Source: Brevundimonas sp. M20 (GTDB lineage Bacteria; Pseudomonadota; Alphaproteobacteria; Caulobacterales; Caulobacteraceae). Taken from it: 64,000 bases of DNA. The position numbers were made by a program, and so were the translations under genes. Every line of letters starts with the position of its first letter. Position 1 is the first letter of the stretch. A model generated the notes under the pieces. That model had not been told where the DNA came from, made no database searches, and saw nothing but the letters and a program-made list of their open reading frames with translations. The stretch covers positions 2,371,001 to 2,435,000 of the forward strand of contig NZ_CP041243.1 of the NCBI RefSeq assembly GCF_006547065.1, read 5' to 3'. Shown piece after piece: positions 25,972-34,694 of the stretch.

Positions 25972-27136
25972 GCACATCCTGATCACCGGCGCCCGGTCCG
26001 TCGCGGCGCTGGACATCGCCCGCAGCCTCCGCGTCGCCGGGTTCGAGCCCCATCTGGCCGACTGCGTCCCGGCCCGGCTGGCGCGATGGTCGAACAGCGC
26101 CGGGCCGGTGCATCGCCATGCCTCGCCGGTACAGCAGCCCGCCGCCTTCGCCGCCGGCATTCGCGCCCTGATCAATCGGCTGGAGCCGGTGTGGATCATC
26201 CCGACCTGCGAGGAGGTCTTCCATCTGTCGGCGCTGGCGACCGCTGACGGCTGGTCTGACCGGCTACTGGCTCCCCGCCCGCAGCCGTTGGCCGAGCTTC
26301 ACGCCAAGGACCGCTTCGTCGCCTTGTGCGCCCGGCTGGGCCTGCCGACGCCGGAAACCCGGACAGTGACCGATCCCGCCGACCTGTCACAGGCCGTCAC
26401 CGACATGGGCGATGTGGTGATCAAGCCGGTGTGGTCCCGTTTCGGTGAGGCCCTGATCTCGCCGTCCCCCGCCGCCGTCGCGCGCATCCGACCCACCGGA
26501 GACCGGCCATGGATCGTCCAGCGACGCATCCGGGGCGAAGAGGTCTCCTTCCATGCCGTCGCCCACGCGGGACAGATAGCGGCCTTCAGCGCCTACGGCT
26601 CGGACTGGAGGCTGCCCGGCGGCGCGGCCTATGCCCTCCACCCTCTGCCCGACCCCCTGACCACCGAGTTGCGCCGGATGGGCGATGCGCTCGCGCCCGA
26701 GGTCGGGACCGGTCAGTTCGCCTGTGACGCGTTGGTCGACGACGTCGGGCGCCCCTGGCTGATCGAGTGCAATCCGCGCGCGACCAGCGGGGTGCATCGG
26801 TTCGGCGCCGATCCCGCATTCGCCTTGGCCCTGATCGGTCGGGGAGAGGCGACGCCCGACCCGACGCCCCGCCATATCGCCCCCGCCCTGTGGCGCTACG
26901 GCCTGCCCGCCGCCCTGCGCGAGCGTCGCCTGACCGGGTGGCGGCGGCAGAGGCGCGACGGTCTCGACGCCCTGACCCGCCCCGGCGACCGCGCGCCCCT
27001 TGCCGGCGCCCTGATCGACACCCTCGGCTTCGCCCTGCGCGCGCTGCGACAGCGTCAGTCGCTGACCGCCGCCATGACCGCTGATATCGAGTGGAACGGA
27101 GCGCCGCTTTCCCCCGACCGCTGGAGCCGCCCTTGA
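25964..27136 (+). CDS. ATP-grasp domain protein
   Basis: This 390-residue protein has an ATP-grasp fold: an N-terminal preATP-grasp Rossmann segment (HILITGARSVAALDIARSL), the ATP-binding segment VVIKPVWSRFGE, PWIVQRRIRGEEVSFHAV, and the Mg-binding LIECNPRATSG (E268, N270). ATP-grasp enzymes form amide, ester or thioester bonds via acyl-phosphates. A C-terminal arginine-rich region follows. It overlaps the previous gene by 8 nt. It likely ligates the activated or free acid to a partner in this pathway; substrate unknown. Confidence 0.8.
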   Translation: MAEHILITGARSVAALDIARSLRVAGFEPHLADCVPARLARWSNSAGPVHRHASPVQQPAAFAAGIRALINRLEPVWIIPTCEEVFHLSALATADGWSDRLLAPRPQPLAELHAKDRFVALCARLGLPTPETRTVTDPADLSQAVTDMGDVVIKPVWSRFGEALISPSPAAVARIRPTGDRPWIVQRRIRGEEVSFHAVAHAGQIAAFSAYGSDWRLPGGAAYALHPLPDPLTTELRRMGDALAPEVGTGQFACDALVDDVGRPWLIECNPRATSGVHRFGADPAFALALIGRGEATPDPTPRHIAPALWRYGLPAALRERRLTGWRRQRRDGLDALTRPGDRAPLAGALIDTLGFALRALRQRQSLTAAMTADIEWNGAPLSPDRWSRP

Positions 27137-28146
27137 CGCCCCTGCCCGAAAGCCTGTCCCGCAGCTGGCAGATGGCCGCCCTGTCGCGCGATGTGGGACG
27201 CAAGCCGCTGGCCCGCACCGTCGCCGATACCCCGCTGGTCCTTTTCCGGGGCGCCGACGGCGCGATCGCCGCCCTGATCGACCGCTGCCCGCACCGGAAC
27301 TATCCGCTTTCCGAAGGCAAGCTGGTCGGGGGCGCGATCCAGTGCCCTTATCACGGTTGGCGCTTCGCCCCCGACGGCGCCTGCGTCGAGGTTCCCGGCT
27401 GCGCCCTTTCCGAAAGCGAGGGCGCGCGTCTGGCCGCCGCTCCGGTCGAGGTGCGCGAACTGAACGGCGCGGTTCTGATCCGCCTGTCGCCCGGCGGCCC
27501 CGACCTGCCAGACCTCGGCCCGTGGGGCGCAGAGGATCACGATCACTTCTGGTGGTCGCAGGGCGTCTGGGGCGGCCGGGCTCTCGATGCGTTGGAGAAT
27601 GTGCTGGACCCGTTCCACACCAACTTCATCCACGACGGCATCATCCGCCGCAGCAGCCGTCGCATGCCCGTGCGCCTGTCGGTCCGGGCGGGGACGGACT
27701 GGATCGAGTCGATCATCGAACAGCCCCAGCCCGACCTCGGCTGGATGTCGCGCCTGCTGGAGCCGCCGCGGGATCGCAGCATCACACGCCTGCATGCGCC
27801 CACTCTGGTTCAGGCGCGGTGGGAGGGACCGCGCGGCCTGACCCTGTGCGTGACGGTCTTCTTCACCCCCGTGACCCCGACCAGCCTGATGCCCTTCGCC
27901 TGCTTCACCACGCCGAAGGGGCGTGGCCCCGGCTGGCTGAAGGAGCGCGCCATCCGCCTGTTTCTCGATCCCGTGGTCAGACAGGACCGCGAGGCGCTGG
28001 CACGGCAACTGGACAATATCGAACGCTTCGGCGCCCCGCGTTTCCTGCAAGGCCCCGGCGATCTGCTCGGCGCCCGGGTGGCGCAGCTCTATCAGGGGCA
28101 GTCACTGGAACCGGCCGAAGAAGGCCCGTTCGACCATCAACTCTAG
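27133..28146 (+). CDS. Rieske-type ring-hydroxylating/oxygenase alpha subunit
   Basis: The Rieske cluster motif C52-P-H54 ... C71-P-Y-H74 lies in the N-terminal domain, and the mononuclear iron site N156-x2-D159-x2-H162-x4-H167 in ENVLDPFHTNFIHDG follows, so this is an oxygenase catalytic component of about 337 residues. No reductase or ferredoxin gene is nearby, so electrons must come from elsewhere. I prefer a TTG start at 27133 because its 4-nt overlap and a GGAG 6 nt upstream fit the operon; a GTG at 27091 would add 14 residues. It could hydroxylate, demethylate or desaturate the pathway product. It ends 4 nt before the convergent GST gene. Confidence 0.85.
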   Translation: MTPLPESLSRSWQMAALSRDVGRKPLARTVADTPLVLFRGADGAIAALIDRCPHRNYPLSEGKLVGGAIQCPYHGWRFAPDGACVEVPGCALSESEGARLAAAPVEVRELNGAVLIRLSPGGPDLPDLGPWGAEDHDHFWWSQGVWGGRALDALENVLDPFHTNFIHDGIIRRSSRRMPVRLSVRAGTDWIESIIEQPQPDLGWMSRLLEPPRDRSITRLHAPTLVQARWEGPRGLTLCVTVFFTPVTPTSLMPFACFTTPKGRGPGWLKERAIRLFLDPVVRQDREALARQLDNIERFGAPRFLQGPGDLLGARVAQLYQGQSLEPAEEGPFDHQL

Positions 28147-28149
28147 AAG

Positions 28150-28770
28150 CTAGACGCCCGCCTTCGCCGCCGGACGGGCGCGGCCGGCCTCCAGCCAACG
28201 GGCCAGATGAGTGAACTCCTCCGGCGGCCGGTATTTGATCAAGCGGGCGAAATCGAGCCCGACCACCGCCACCACATCGGCGATGGTGAAGCGGTCGGCG
28301 GCGATGAACTCGTGATCGGCCAGACGGCGGTCCAGCGTCTTCATGAATTTCTCGGCCGAGAGTTTGTTGTACTCGGCCACCTGCGGCAGCTGGGTCGCCT
28401 CCAGCGCGGCCAGCGCGGGGTGCGAGTGGCGCACGTTCAGCATGATCGGATTGGCAAGATAGAACTCGCACCGACGGGTCCACATCTCGATCACCGCCTG
28501 CTCGGCGGCGTCGCGCCCGAACAGGTTAGGCTCGGGATAGACCGCCTCCAGATAGCGGCAGATGGCGACGGATTCGGAGATGGTCGTGCCGTCGTCCAGT
28601 TCCAGCGCCGGCACGTGCGGCACACCGACCTTGGACCGGTACTCCGGCGTCCGGTGCTCGCCGACCATGATGTCCAGTTCGACCAGTTCGACGTCCTCGA
28701 CGCCCTTCTCGGCCAGAACCCAGCGGACCCGGCGCGGGTTGGGCGCGCGGTGGGAGGTGAACAGCTTCAT
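28150..28770 (-). CDS. Glutathione S-transferase family protein
   Basis: This 206-residue protein has an N-terminal thioredoxin-like GST domain (KLFTSHRAPNPRRVRWVLAEKG, with the VPALELDDGTTISESVAICRYLE glutathione-binding segment) and an all-helical C-terminal domain with FIAADRFTIADV. It resembles the alphaproteobacterial GSTs that begin MKLFxSxRAPNPRRV. ATG 28770 is chosen because that motif starts there. It is convergent with the Rieske operon and downstream of the transporter gene. Confidence 0.88.
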   Translation of the reverse strand: MKLFTSHRAPNPRRVRWVLAEKGVEDVELVELDIMVGEHRTPEYRSKVGVPHVPALELDDGTTISESVAICRYLEAVYPEPNLFGRDAAEQAVIEMWTRRCEFYLANPIMLNVRHSHPALAALEATQLPQVAEYNKLSAEKFMKTLDRRLADHEFIAADRFTIADVVAVVGLDFARLIKYRPPEEFTHLARWLEAGRARPAAKAGV

Positions 28771-28787
28771 GTGATCGGCCTTTCCGT

Positions 28788-30053
28788 TCAGCCGAATATG
28801 GCGCCGGGCATGACCCCGACAATGGCCGCCGTCATCAGCGTCGACAGGAAGCCCGCGAACAGCGCCTTCCACACCAGCCCCAGCACCTCTTCCCGACGCT
28901 CGGGCATCAGCACCGACAGACCGGTCACGGTGATCCCGACCGAACCGATGTTGGCGAAACCGCAGAGGGCGTAGGTCATCAGCATGCGCGACCGTTGCGT
29001 CAGTTCGCTCGCCGGCACCGCGCCCAGATCCATGAAGGCCTTGAACTCCGTCTGGGTGAGCTTCGTGCCCAGCAGCAGACCCGCCTGCCGCGCATCAGCC
29101 CACTCCACCCCCGTCAGCCAGGCGACCGGGGCGAAGACCCAGCTCAGCAGCCATTCGACGCTGATGCCCGGAAAGATCGCGCCGACCATGATGTTCACCA
29201 GCGCCACCAGCGCCACGAAGACGATCAGCACCGCCGAGATGTTCAGCACGACCATCAGGCCGTCCGAGGTTCCCTTCACGATGGCGTCGATGGCGCTGTC
29301 GTACTTCAGGGCCGAGTCGTATTCGGCGTAGGCTCCGCCCTCGCCGGGCTTTTCCGGAATGACGATGCGCGCCAGCAGGATGCCCGCCGGGGCCGAAATG
29401 ATCGAGGCCACCAGCACGTGCCCGGCGGCGTTCGGCAGGGTCGTTTCGAGCATCAGGGCGTAGGCCACCATGGTCGAACCGGCCACCGTCGCCAGACCGA
29501 CCACCATCATCAGGAACAGTTCCGACCGGGTCAGCTTGTCCAGATAGGCGCGGATGACGATGGGGCTCTCGATCATGCCCAGGAAGATGTTGGCCGCCAC
29601 GGCAAGCGCCGAGGCGCCGCCCAGCCCCATCGTCTTCTGGAAGAGGATACCGAAGCCGTAGGTGATCCACTTCAACACCTTCCAGTGCCACAGCAGGGCC
29701 GACAGGGCCGAGATCACGAGGATCAGCGGCAGGACGTTGAAGGCGAAGGTGAACAGCGAGCCCTGATCCTGCACCGCATAGGGTTGCTGGAACTCACCAC
29801 CCGCCAGGTAGCCGAAGACGAAATTGGTGCCGACGCTGGTCGCCTTCGCCAGCCCGTCCACCGCGCCGTTGATCGCTTCCAGCGCACCGCGCGACGCGGG
29901 GTTGAACAGCACCAGCACCAGCGCCGCCTGCACAAGGATGGCGCCGATCGCCAGCTTCCACGGGAAGGCGCGCTTGTTCTCGGACAGACCCCAGCAGGCG
30001 CCCAGAATGACGACGAGCCCCAGCAGGCTCTGCAGGTTCAAAAGGCTGAACAT
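28788..30053 (-). CDS. NupC-type concentrative nucleoside transporter
   Basis: This 421-residue protein has many membrane segments. The CNT family signature is present: GLGGASALAVAANIFLGMIESPIVIRAYL, FGYLAGG, and the late SRMLMTYALCGFANIGSVGI. It carries nucleosides with an ion gradient across the inner membrane. The start 30053 is preceded by GGGGAAG; a longer frame upstream is unlikely. It may be co-transcribed with the GST gene, 17 nt downstream. Confidence 0.9.
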   Translation of the reverse strand: MFSLLNLQSLLGLVVILGACWGLSENKRAFPWKLAIGAILVQAALVLVLFNPASRGALEAINGAVDGLAKATSVGTNFVFGYLAGGEFQQPYAVQDQGSLFTFAFNVLPLILVISALSALLWHWKVLKWITYGFGILFQKTMGLGGASALAVAANIFLGMIESPIVIRAYLDKLTRSELFLMMVVGLATVAGSTMVAYALMLETTLPNAAGHVLVASIISAPAGILLARIVIPEKPGEGGAYAEYDSALKYDSAIDAIVKGTSDGLMVVLNISAVLIVFVALVALVNIMVGAIFPGISVEWLLSWVFAPVAWLTGVEWADARQAGLLLGTKLTQTEFKAFMDLGAVPASELTQRSRMLMTYALCGFANIGSVGITVTGLSVLMPERREEVLGLVWKALFAGFLSTLMTAAIVGVMPGAIFG

Positions 30054-30150
30054 CAACACTTCCCCGACCGACGCACTCCGCCGATCCCGTTCAGCCCTTG
30101 AACGACAGGTTGTCGCATCTGGCAAGCGCCGCCAGACGCCACCGCCCTGA

Positions 30151-31029
30151 TCAGAGCTGGCCGCGGACCAGCTTGCCGTAGTCTTCCATCAGCCCGAGGC
30201 TCAGCGCGCCCGGAGTGAAGCGGTACTCGCCGATCTCGCTGACCGGGGTGACTTCCGCGGCGGTGCCGGTCAGGAAGCATTCGCTGAACGTGGCCAGCTC
30301 CTCCGGGCGGATGTGGCGCACGACCACCTCGATGCCCTTGGCCTTGGCCATTTCGATCACGGTCTGGCGGGTGATGCCGTCCAGAATGGCGTCGACGGGC
30401 GGTGTGTGCAGCACGCCGTCCTGCACGAAGAAGACGTTGGCGCCGGTCGCCTCGGCCACATAGCCGCGCCAGTCCAGCATCATCGCGTCCGAATAGCCGC
30501 GCTTCTCGGCGGCGGTCTTGGACATGGTGCAGATCATGTAGAGACCCGCGGCCTTGGCCGCCGACGGGGCGGTCATCGGGTCCGGGCGGCGCCACTTGGC
30601 CCACTCCAGCCGAATCCCCTTCGCCTTGGTCTCCGGATCGAAGTAGCTGGGCCACTCCCAAACGGCGATGGCGACGTGGGTTTTGTTGTTGACGGTCGAG
30701 ACGCTGACCTGTTCAGGCCCGCGATAGGCCACCGGACGCACATAACAGTCCGAAAGCCCCATCTTTTCGCAGGTTTCCTTGCAGGCGGCGTCGATCTCGG
30801 CCACGCTGTACGGAAGATCAAAATCAAGAAGGTTCGCGGAACGCTGGAGGCGCTCCGAATGCGGCGTCAGCTTGAAGATTTCGCCGCCATACATACGCTC
30901 ACCCTCGAATACCGACGAGCCGTAGTGAAGGGCATGGGTCAAAACGTGCGTTTTCGCGTCCCGCCAGGGCACGAAATGCCCGTCCATCCAGATCCAACCA
31001 TCACGATCGTCGAAAGGAACGAAGGCCAT
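30151..31029 (-). CDS. ilvE: Branched-chain amino acid aminotransferase
   Basis: This 292-residue fold-type IV PLP enzyme would interconvert leucine, isoleucine and valine with their 2-oxo acids. It has HALHYGSSVFEGERMY, the PLP lysine in the AKAAGLYMI segment, GYSDAMMLDWRGYVAEATGANVFFV and the phosphate-binding TGTAAEVTPV. Its divergent neighbour is a response regulator gene 88 nt away. Similarity to D-amino acid transaminases of the same fold is possible but the length and motifs favour IlvE. Confidence 0.92.
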   Translation of the reverse strand: MAFVPFDDRDGWIWMDGHFVPWRDAKTHVLTHALHYGSSVFEGERMYGGEIFKLTPHSERLQRSANLLDFDLPYSVAEIDAACKETCEKMGLSDCYVRPVAYRGPEQVSVSTVNNKTHVAIAVWEWPSYFDPETKAKGIRLEWAKWRRPDPMTAPSAAKAAGLYMICTMSKTAAEKRGYSDAMMLDWRGYVAEATGANVFFVQDGVLHTPPVDAILDGITRQTVIEMAKAKGIEVVVRHIRPEELATFSECFLTGTAAEVTPVSEIGEYRFTPGALSLGLMEDYGKLVRGQL

Positions 31030-31117
31030 TGAAGAACGTCTCCCGCGAAACTTACCGGTTTAGACCCGCCGGAATCGCTCAGGTCAACGCCTGTTGCGCG
31101 TGTGAGGGCGTATCCGC

Positions 31118-31849
31118 ATGACCGATGTTCGCTCCAGCGGCCGTTCGGGCCCGATCGCGGGGCCGGGCGCGGGTCGGCATCTGCTGGTCGTCGATGACGA
31201 CGACCGCATCCGCGAACTGCTCAAGGAATTCCTGACCCGCGAGGGCTATCGCGTCACCGGCGCCGCCCACGCGGCCGCCGCCAAGCGTCTTGTCGAACTG
31301 ATCGAGTTCGACCTGATCGTGCTGGACGTGATGATGCCGGGCGAAAGCGGTTTCGACCTGACGACCTGGATTCGCTCCAAGGCCGAAACGTCCAAGACCC
31401 CGGTCCTGCTGCTGACGGCCAAGGGCGATCCGGACGACCGGATCGAGGGCCTGTCCCGCGGCGCTGACGACTATATGTCCAAGCCGTTCGACCCGCGCGA
31501 ACTGGCCCTGCGCATTGACGCCATCCTGCGCCGCACCGGCGGCAAGCCCCTGACCCCGCGCGAGATCAAGCTGGGGCCGGCGGTGTTCGACATGGAGCGG
31601 CTGGAACTGTTGAAGGACGGCAAGCCCCAGCGCCTGACCGAGGCCGAGGCCCAGTTGCTGAAAACACTGGCCATCCATGCCCACGCTCCGGTCGAGCGCA
31701 TGAGCCTGTCGCCCGACACCGCCGACATCACCGGCCGCGCCGTGGATGTTCAGGTCACCCGCCTGCGCCGCAAGCTGGAAGCTGATCCGAAGAACCCGCG
31801 CTACCTCCAGACCGTGCGCGGCATCGGCTACATGCTGGCCCCGGACTGA
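31118..31849 (+). CDS. OmpR-family response regulator (PetR-like)
   Basis: This 243-residue protein has a receiver domain with acidic pocket (VVDDDDRIRE), phospho-acceptor D70 (IVLDVMMPGESG) and the conserved KPF. A winged-helix DNA-binding domain follows (VQVTRLRRKLEADPKNPRYLQTVRGIGYML). It starts with about 20 glycine/proline-rich residues. The sequence recalls PetR of photosynthetic alphaproteobacteria. It is followed, after a 130-nt hairpin-rich spacer, by its probable sensor kinase. Confidence 0.9.
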   Translation: MTDVRSSGRSGPIAGPGAGRHLLVVDDDDRIRELLKEFLTREGYRVTGAAHAAAAKRLVELIEFDLIVLDVMMPGESGFDLTTWIRSKAETSKTPVLLLTAKGDPDDRIEGLSRGADDYMSKPFDPRELALRIDAILRRTGGKPLTPREIKLGPAVFDMERLELLKDGKPQRLTEAEAQLLKTLAIHAHAPVERMSLSPDTADITGRAVDVQVTRLRRKLEADPKNPRYLQTVRGIGYMLAPD

Positions 31850-31860
31850 TGCACCGCATT

Positions 31861-31956
31861 CCTCCCCCCTCGGGGGAGGGGGACCGCGAAGCGGTGGAGG
31901 GGCGCCGGCCCCGCGCACGCTTCAACACCCCTCCACCATCCTGCGGATGGTCCCCC
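31861..31956. repeat. REP-like paired hairpin element between response regulator and kinase
   Basis: It has three perfect hairpins. CCTCCCCC/GGGGGAGG (31861-31879) has a 3-nt loop, ACCGC-GAA-GCGGT spans 31883-31895, and ACCATCC-TGC-GGATGGT spans 31935-31951. The last two are flanked by matching blocks (GGGGGACC and TGGAGGGG on the left; CCCCTCCA and GGTCCCCC on the right), so the element is two copies of one unit in inverted orientation, like a BIME. The loop stems differ but keep pairing, which argues for selection on structure. Confidence 0.65.
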
Positions 31957-31979
31957 GCCTCCAGGGAGGAGGAACGGGC

Positions 31980-33323
31980 ATGAGGCTTCTTCCCACCGCT
32001 CTGTGGCCGCGCTTTCTGAAGCGGCGTCTGCCGACCTCGCTCTGGGGCCGGTCACTGCTGATCATCGTCCTGCCCGTGCTGGTCATGCAGGTGGCCGTCA
32101 CCTGGGCCTTCTTCGACATGCACTGGCAGACGGTGACCGCGCGCCTGTCCGACGGTCTGGCGGGCGACATCGCCTGGGCGGTCGAAAGCTATGCTGACGA
32201 TCCGACGCCCCAGAATCTGGACGTCATCGCCGAGCGGGCCGAGCGTTCCATGTCCCTGTCCATCGTCCTTCAGGAGGGCGAGACCCTGCCGCGCGAGACC
32301 CGGCGCGGCACGCTCGGCGTCGTGGACCGGACGCTGGAGGCGGCGCTGCGCAACCGCATCGACCAGCCGGTCTGGTTCGACACCACCCGCTACCCCGCCT
32401 ACGTAGACATCCGGGTGCAACAGCCGCAAGGGGTGCTGCGCATCATCGCTCCGCGAGAGCGCGCGGTGGCGACCCAGGCCCACATCTTCGTCCTTTGGCT
32501 GCTGATCGCCACGGTCCTGCTCATGGGGGTGGCGATCCTGTTCATCCGCAATCAGGTCCGAGCCATCGAACGCCTCGCCGAGGCGGCGGAAGCCTTCGGC
32601 CGGGGCGAGCCGCAGGAGCGGTTCAAGCCGTCCGGCGCGCGCGAGGTCCGGGCCGCCGCCCGCGCCTTCATGGACATGCGCGACCGCATCCAGCGCCACA
32701 TCGACCAGCGCACCGCCCTGCTGGCCTCCGTCAGCCACGATCTGCGCACGCCCCTGACGCGCCTGCGTCTGGAGCTCGCCCTCGCTCCGCCGTTCAAGCG
32801 CGCGGACGCCATGCGCGGCGACATGGACGAAATGGAGCATATGATCGACGAGTACCTCGCCTTCGCCCGCGGCGAGGCCGGAGAGGCGGCGCAGGATGTG
32901 TCCATCCCCGAGCTTCTCGCCTCCGCCGCCGAAGACGCCCGCCGCGCGGGGGCCGAGGTCGAGGTCATCGCCCCGGACGCCCTGACCGCGCTGGTGCGCC
33001 CCCTCGCCTTCAAGCGCGCGATCATCAATCTGGCGGGCAACGCCGCCTCGCACGGCGAGCACGTCCGTCTCAGCGCCCGCCCCCTGCCGTCCGGCGGGCT
33101 GGAGATCACGGTCGAGGATGACGGCCCGGGTATCCCGGACGAGATGCACGAGGAAGCCTTCCGCCCGTTCTCGCGCCTCGACGAAAGCCGCAACCAGAAC
33201 CGCAAGGGCGTGGGGCTGGGACTGGCTATCGCCCGCGACGTGGCGCGCGGTCACGGCGGCGACATCACCCTGGAGCGCAGCGATCTGGGCGGCCTTCGCG
33301 CCCTGATCCGCCTGCCGGGCTAG
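31980..33323 (+). CDS. Sensor histidine kinase (PetP/EnvZ-like)
   Basis: This 447-residue inner-membrane kinase has two transmembrane segments (about residues 20-45 and 160-180) around a periplasmic sensor region. A HAMP domain follows (VRAIERLAEAAEAFGRGE), then HisKA with phospho-acceptor H253 in SVSHDLRTPLTRL, and an ATPase domain with N box (NLAGNAASHGE), G1 (VEDDGPGIP) and G2 (GVGLGLAIA). ATG 31980 follows GGGAGGAGGAA. It is the partner of the response regulator upstream. Confidence 0.92.
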   Translation: MRLLPTALWPRFLKRRLPTSLWGRSLLIIVLPVLVMQVAVTWAFFDMHWQTVTARLSDGLAGDIAWAVESYADDPTPQNLDVIAERAERSMSLSIVLQEGETLPRETRRGTLGVVDRTLEAALRNRIDQPVWFDTTRYPAYVDIRVQQPQGVLRIIAPRERAVATQAHIFVLWLLIATVLLMGVAILFIRNQVRAIERLAEAAEAFGRGEPQERFKPSGAREVRAAARAFMDMRDRIQRHIDQRTALLASVSHDLRTPLTRLRLELALAPPFKRADAMRGDMDEMEHMIDEYLAFARGEAGEAAQDVSIPELLASAAEDARRAGAEVEVIAPDALTALVRPLAFKRAIINLAGNAASHGEHVRLSARPLPSGGLEITVEDDGPGIPDEMHEEAFRPFSRLDESRNQNRKGVGLGLAIARDVARGHGGDITLERSDLGGLRALIRLPG

Positions 33324-33401
33324 GAACGCCGGTCGTCCATTGCCAAGCCGCGCCATCACGCCCATGTTTCAGGTCAGATCGGGGGCGATCTGGAGACTGC
33401 C

Positions 33402-33893
33402 ATGCGTAACCTCGCCTTTATCGTGCCCTTCGCCGTCGCCGCCACGGCCGCCGGCGTCGCGGTCGCCCAGCCGTCGGTGACCGTGACCCTCGGCGAAGAT
33501 CTGCAAAAGGAAAGCCGCGAGCTCGGCGCCCGGGAGGTGCAACAGCAGGTCGATCAGCTGACCCGCATCGTGTCCCGCGCCATTGCGGAAGATGCTGATC
33601 TGGCGGGAGCCCGGGTTGAACTGGTGCTGACCGAGCTGAAACCCAACCGCCCGACCTTTCAGCAGGTCGCTGATCGCCCGGGCATCGACCCTATGCGTAG
33701 CATCTCCATCGGCGGCGCGGCGATCGAGGGCCAGATCATAATGGCCGACGGAAGGGTTCAGCCCGTGCGTTACCGCTGGTTCTCGAACAACCTGTCTGAC
33801 GTTCGCGGCTTCGCGGTCTGGCAGGACGCCGATCGCGCCTATCGCCGCCTCGGGTCGAACATCGCCGCGGGTCGCTACGTCGTCGGCCGTTAA
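33402..33893 (+). CDS. Exported protein of unknown function
   Basis: This 163-residue protein has an N-terminal signal peptide (MRNLAFIVPFAVAATAAGVAVAQ, cleavage after AVAQ). I do not recognise the family. The mature part has a charged helical stretch (ESRELGAREVQQQVDQLTRIVSRAI), then beta-rich sequence with SIGGAAIEGQIIMADGRVQPVRYRW, probably periplasmic. It overlaps the convergent proC by 4 nt. Confidence 0.7.
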   Translation: MRNLAFIVPFAVAATAAGVAVAQPSVTVTLGEDLQKESRELGAREVQQQVDQLTRIVSRAIAEDADLAGARVELVLTELKPNRPTFQQVADRPGIDPMRSISIGGAAIEGQIIMADGRVQPVRYRWFSNNLSDVRGFAVWQDADRAYRRLGSNIAAGRYVVGR

Positions 33894-34690
33894 AGGCTCT
33901 TCGCCCGCGCCACGGCGGCGCTGACGGCGGCTTCGGCTGCACGCGTCAGGTCGCCGCCGTCGGTCATGGCGTCCAGCCCCGCGCGGGTCGTGCCGCCGGG
34001 CGAAGCGATGCGGGCGATCAGGGCGTCCAGTCCCTCGCCCGTCTCCAGCCCCGCCCCTGCCGAGCGCAGGGCCCCGCGCGCCAGTCGCGCCGCCGCCTCG
34101 GGCGACAATCCTTGCGCCACACCGGCATCCGCCAGTCCCTGCACGAAAGCATAGATGAAGGCAGGCGCGGATCCGGCCACGGCGGTCGCTGCATCCATCA
34201 ACGACTCATCCTCCAGCGGCGCCACATCGGCGACCGGCGTGAACAGGGCTTCCGCCGCCGCCCGCGCGCGTGGATCGTCGGACCAGACCGCCGCCACGCC
34301 CTGCCCCTGCGCCACCGCCGTGGTGGGCATGACCCGCGCCACCGGTCGAACGGCGACAGCGGCGATATCGGCGGCCTTCACGCCCGCCATCACGGACACG
34401 ATCACAGCGTCGGGGTTCAGGTGTTCGACCAGCGGCGCCAGCGCGGCTCGCCACATCGCCGGCTTGACCGCCAGCACCACGGTCTTCGCCTGATGCAGAT
34501 CGCCCGACGGTGGATTGATGCGCGCGCCCTTGGCGCCGGCCGCTTCGGTCGCGGGCTTGGACGAAGGACTGAGAATGATCAGGTCGGTCGCCGCGACCGT
34601 ATCGGTCGCCAGCCAGCCTTCCAGCATGGACGAACCCAGACGGCCGCAGCCCACCAGGACCACGCCGTCACGGGAAACATCGGATGTCAT
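33890..34690 (-). CDS. proC: Pyrroline-5-carboxylate reductase
   Basis: This 266-residue enzyme reduces 1-pyrroline-5-carboxylate to proline. The N-terminal Rossmann motif VVLVGCGRLGSSMLEGWL and the VVLAVKPAMW helix are typical. The C-terminal family signature (ESLMDAATAVAGSAPAFIYAFVQGLADAG through SPGGTTRAGL) is complete. The YbjN gene lies 4 nt upstream on the same strand. Confidence 0.92.
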   Translation of the reverse strand: MTSDVSRDGVVLVGCGRLGSSMLEGWLATDTVAATDLIILSPSSKPATEAAGAKGARINPPSGDLHQAKTVVLAVKPAMWRAALAPLVEHLNPDAVIVSVMAGVKAADIAAVAVRPVARVMPTTAVAQGQGVAAVWSDDPRARAAAEALFTPVADVAPLEDESLMDAATAVAGSAPAFIYAFVQGLADAGVAQGLSPEAAARLARGALRSAGAGLETGEGLDALIARIASPGGTTRAGLDAMTDGGDLTRAAEAAVSAAVARAKSL

Positions 34691-34694
34691 GGGA

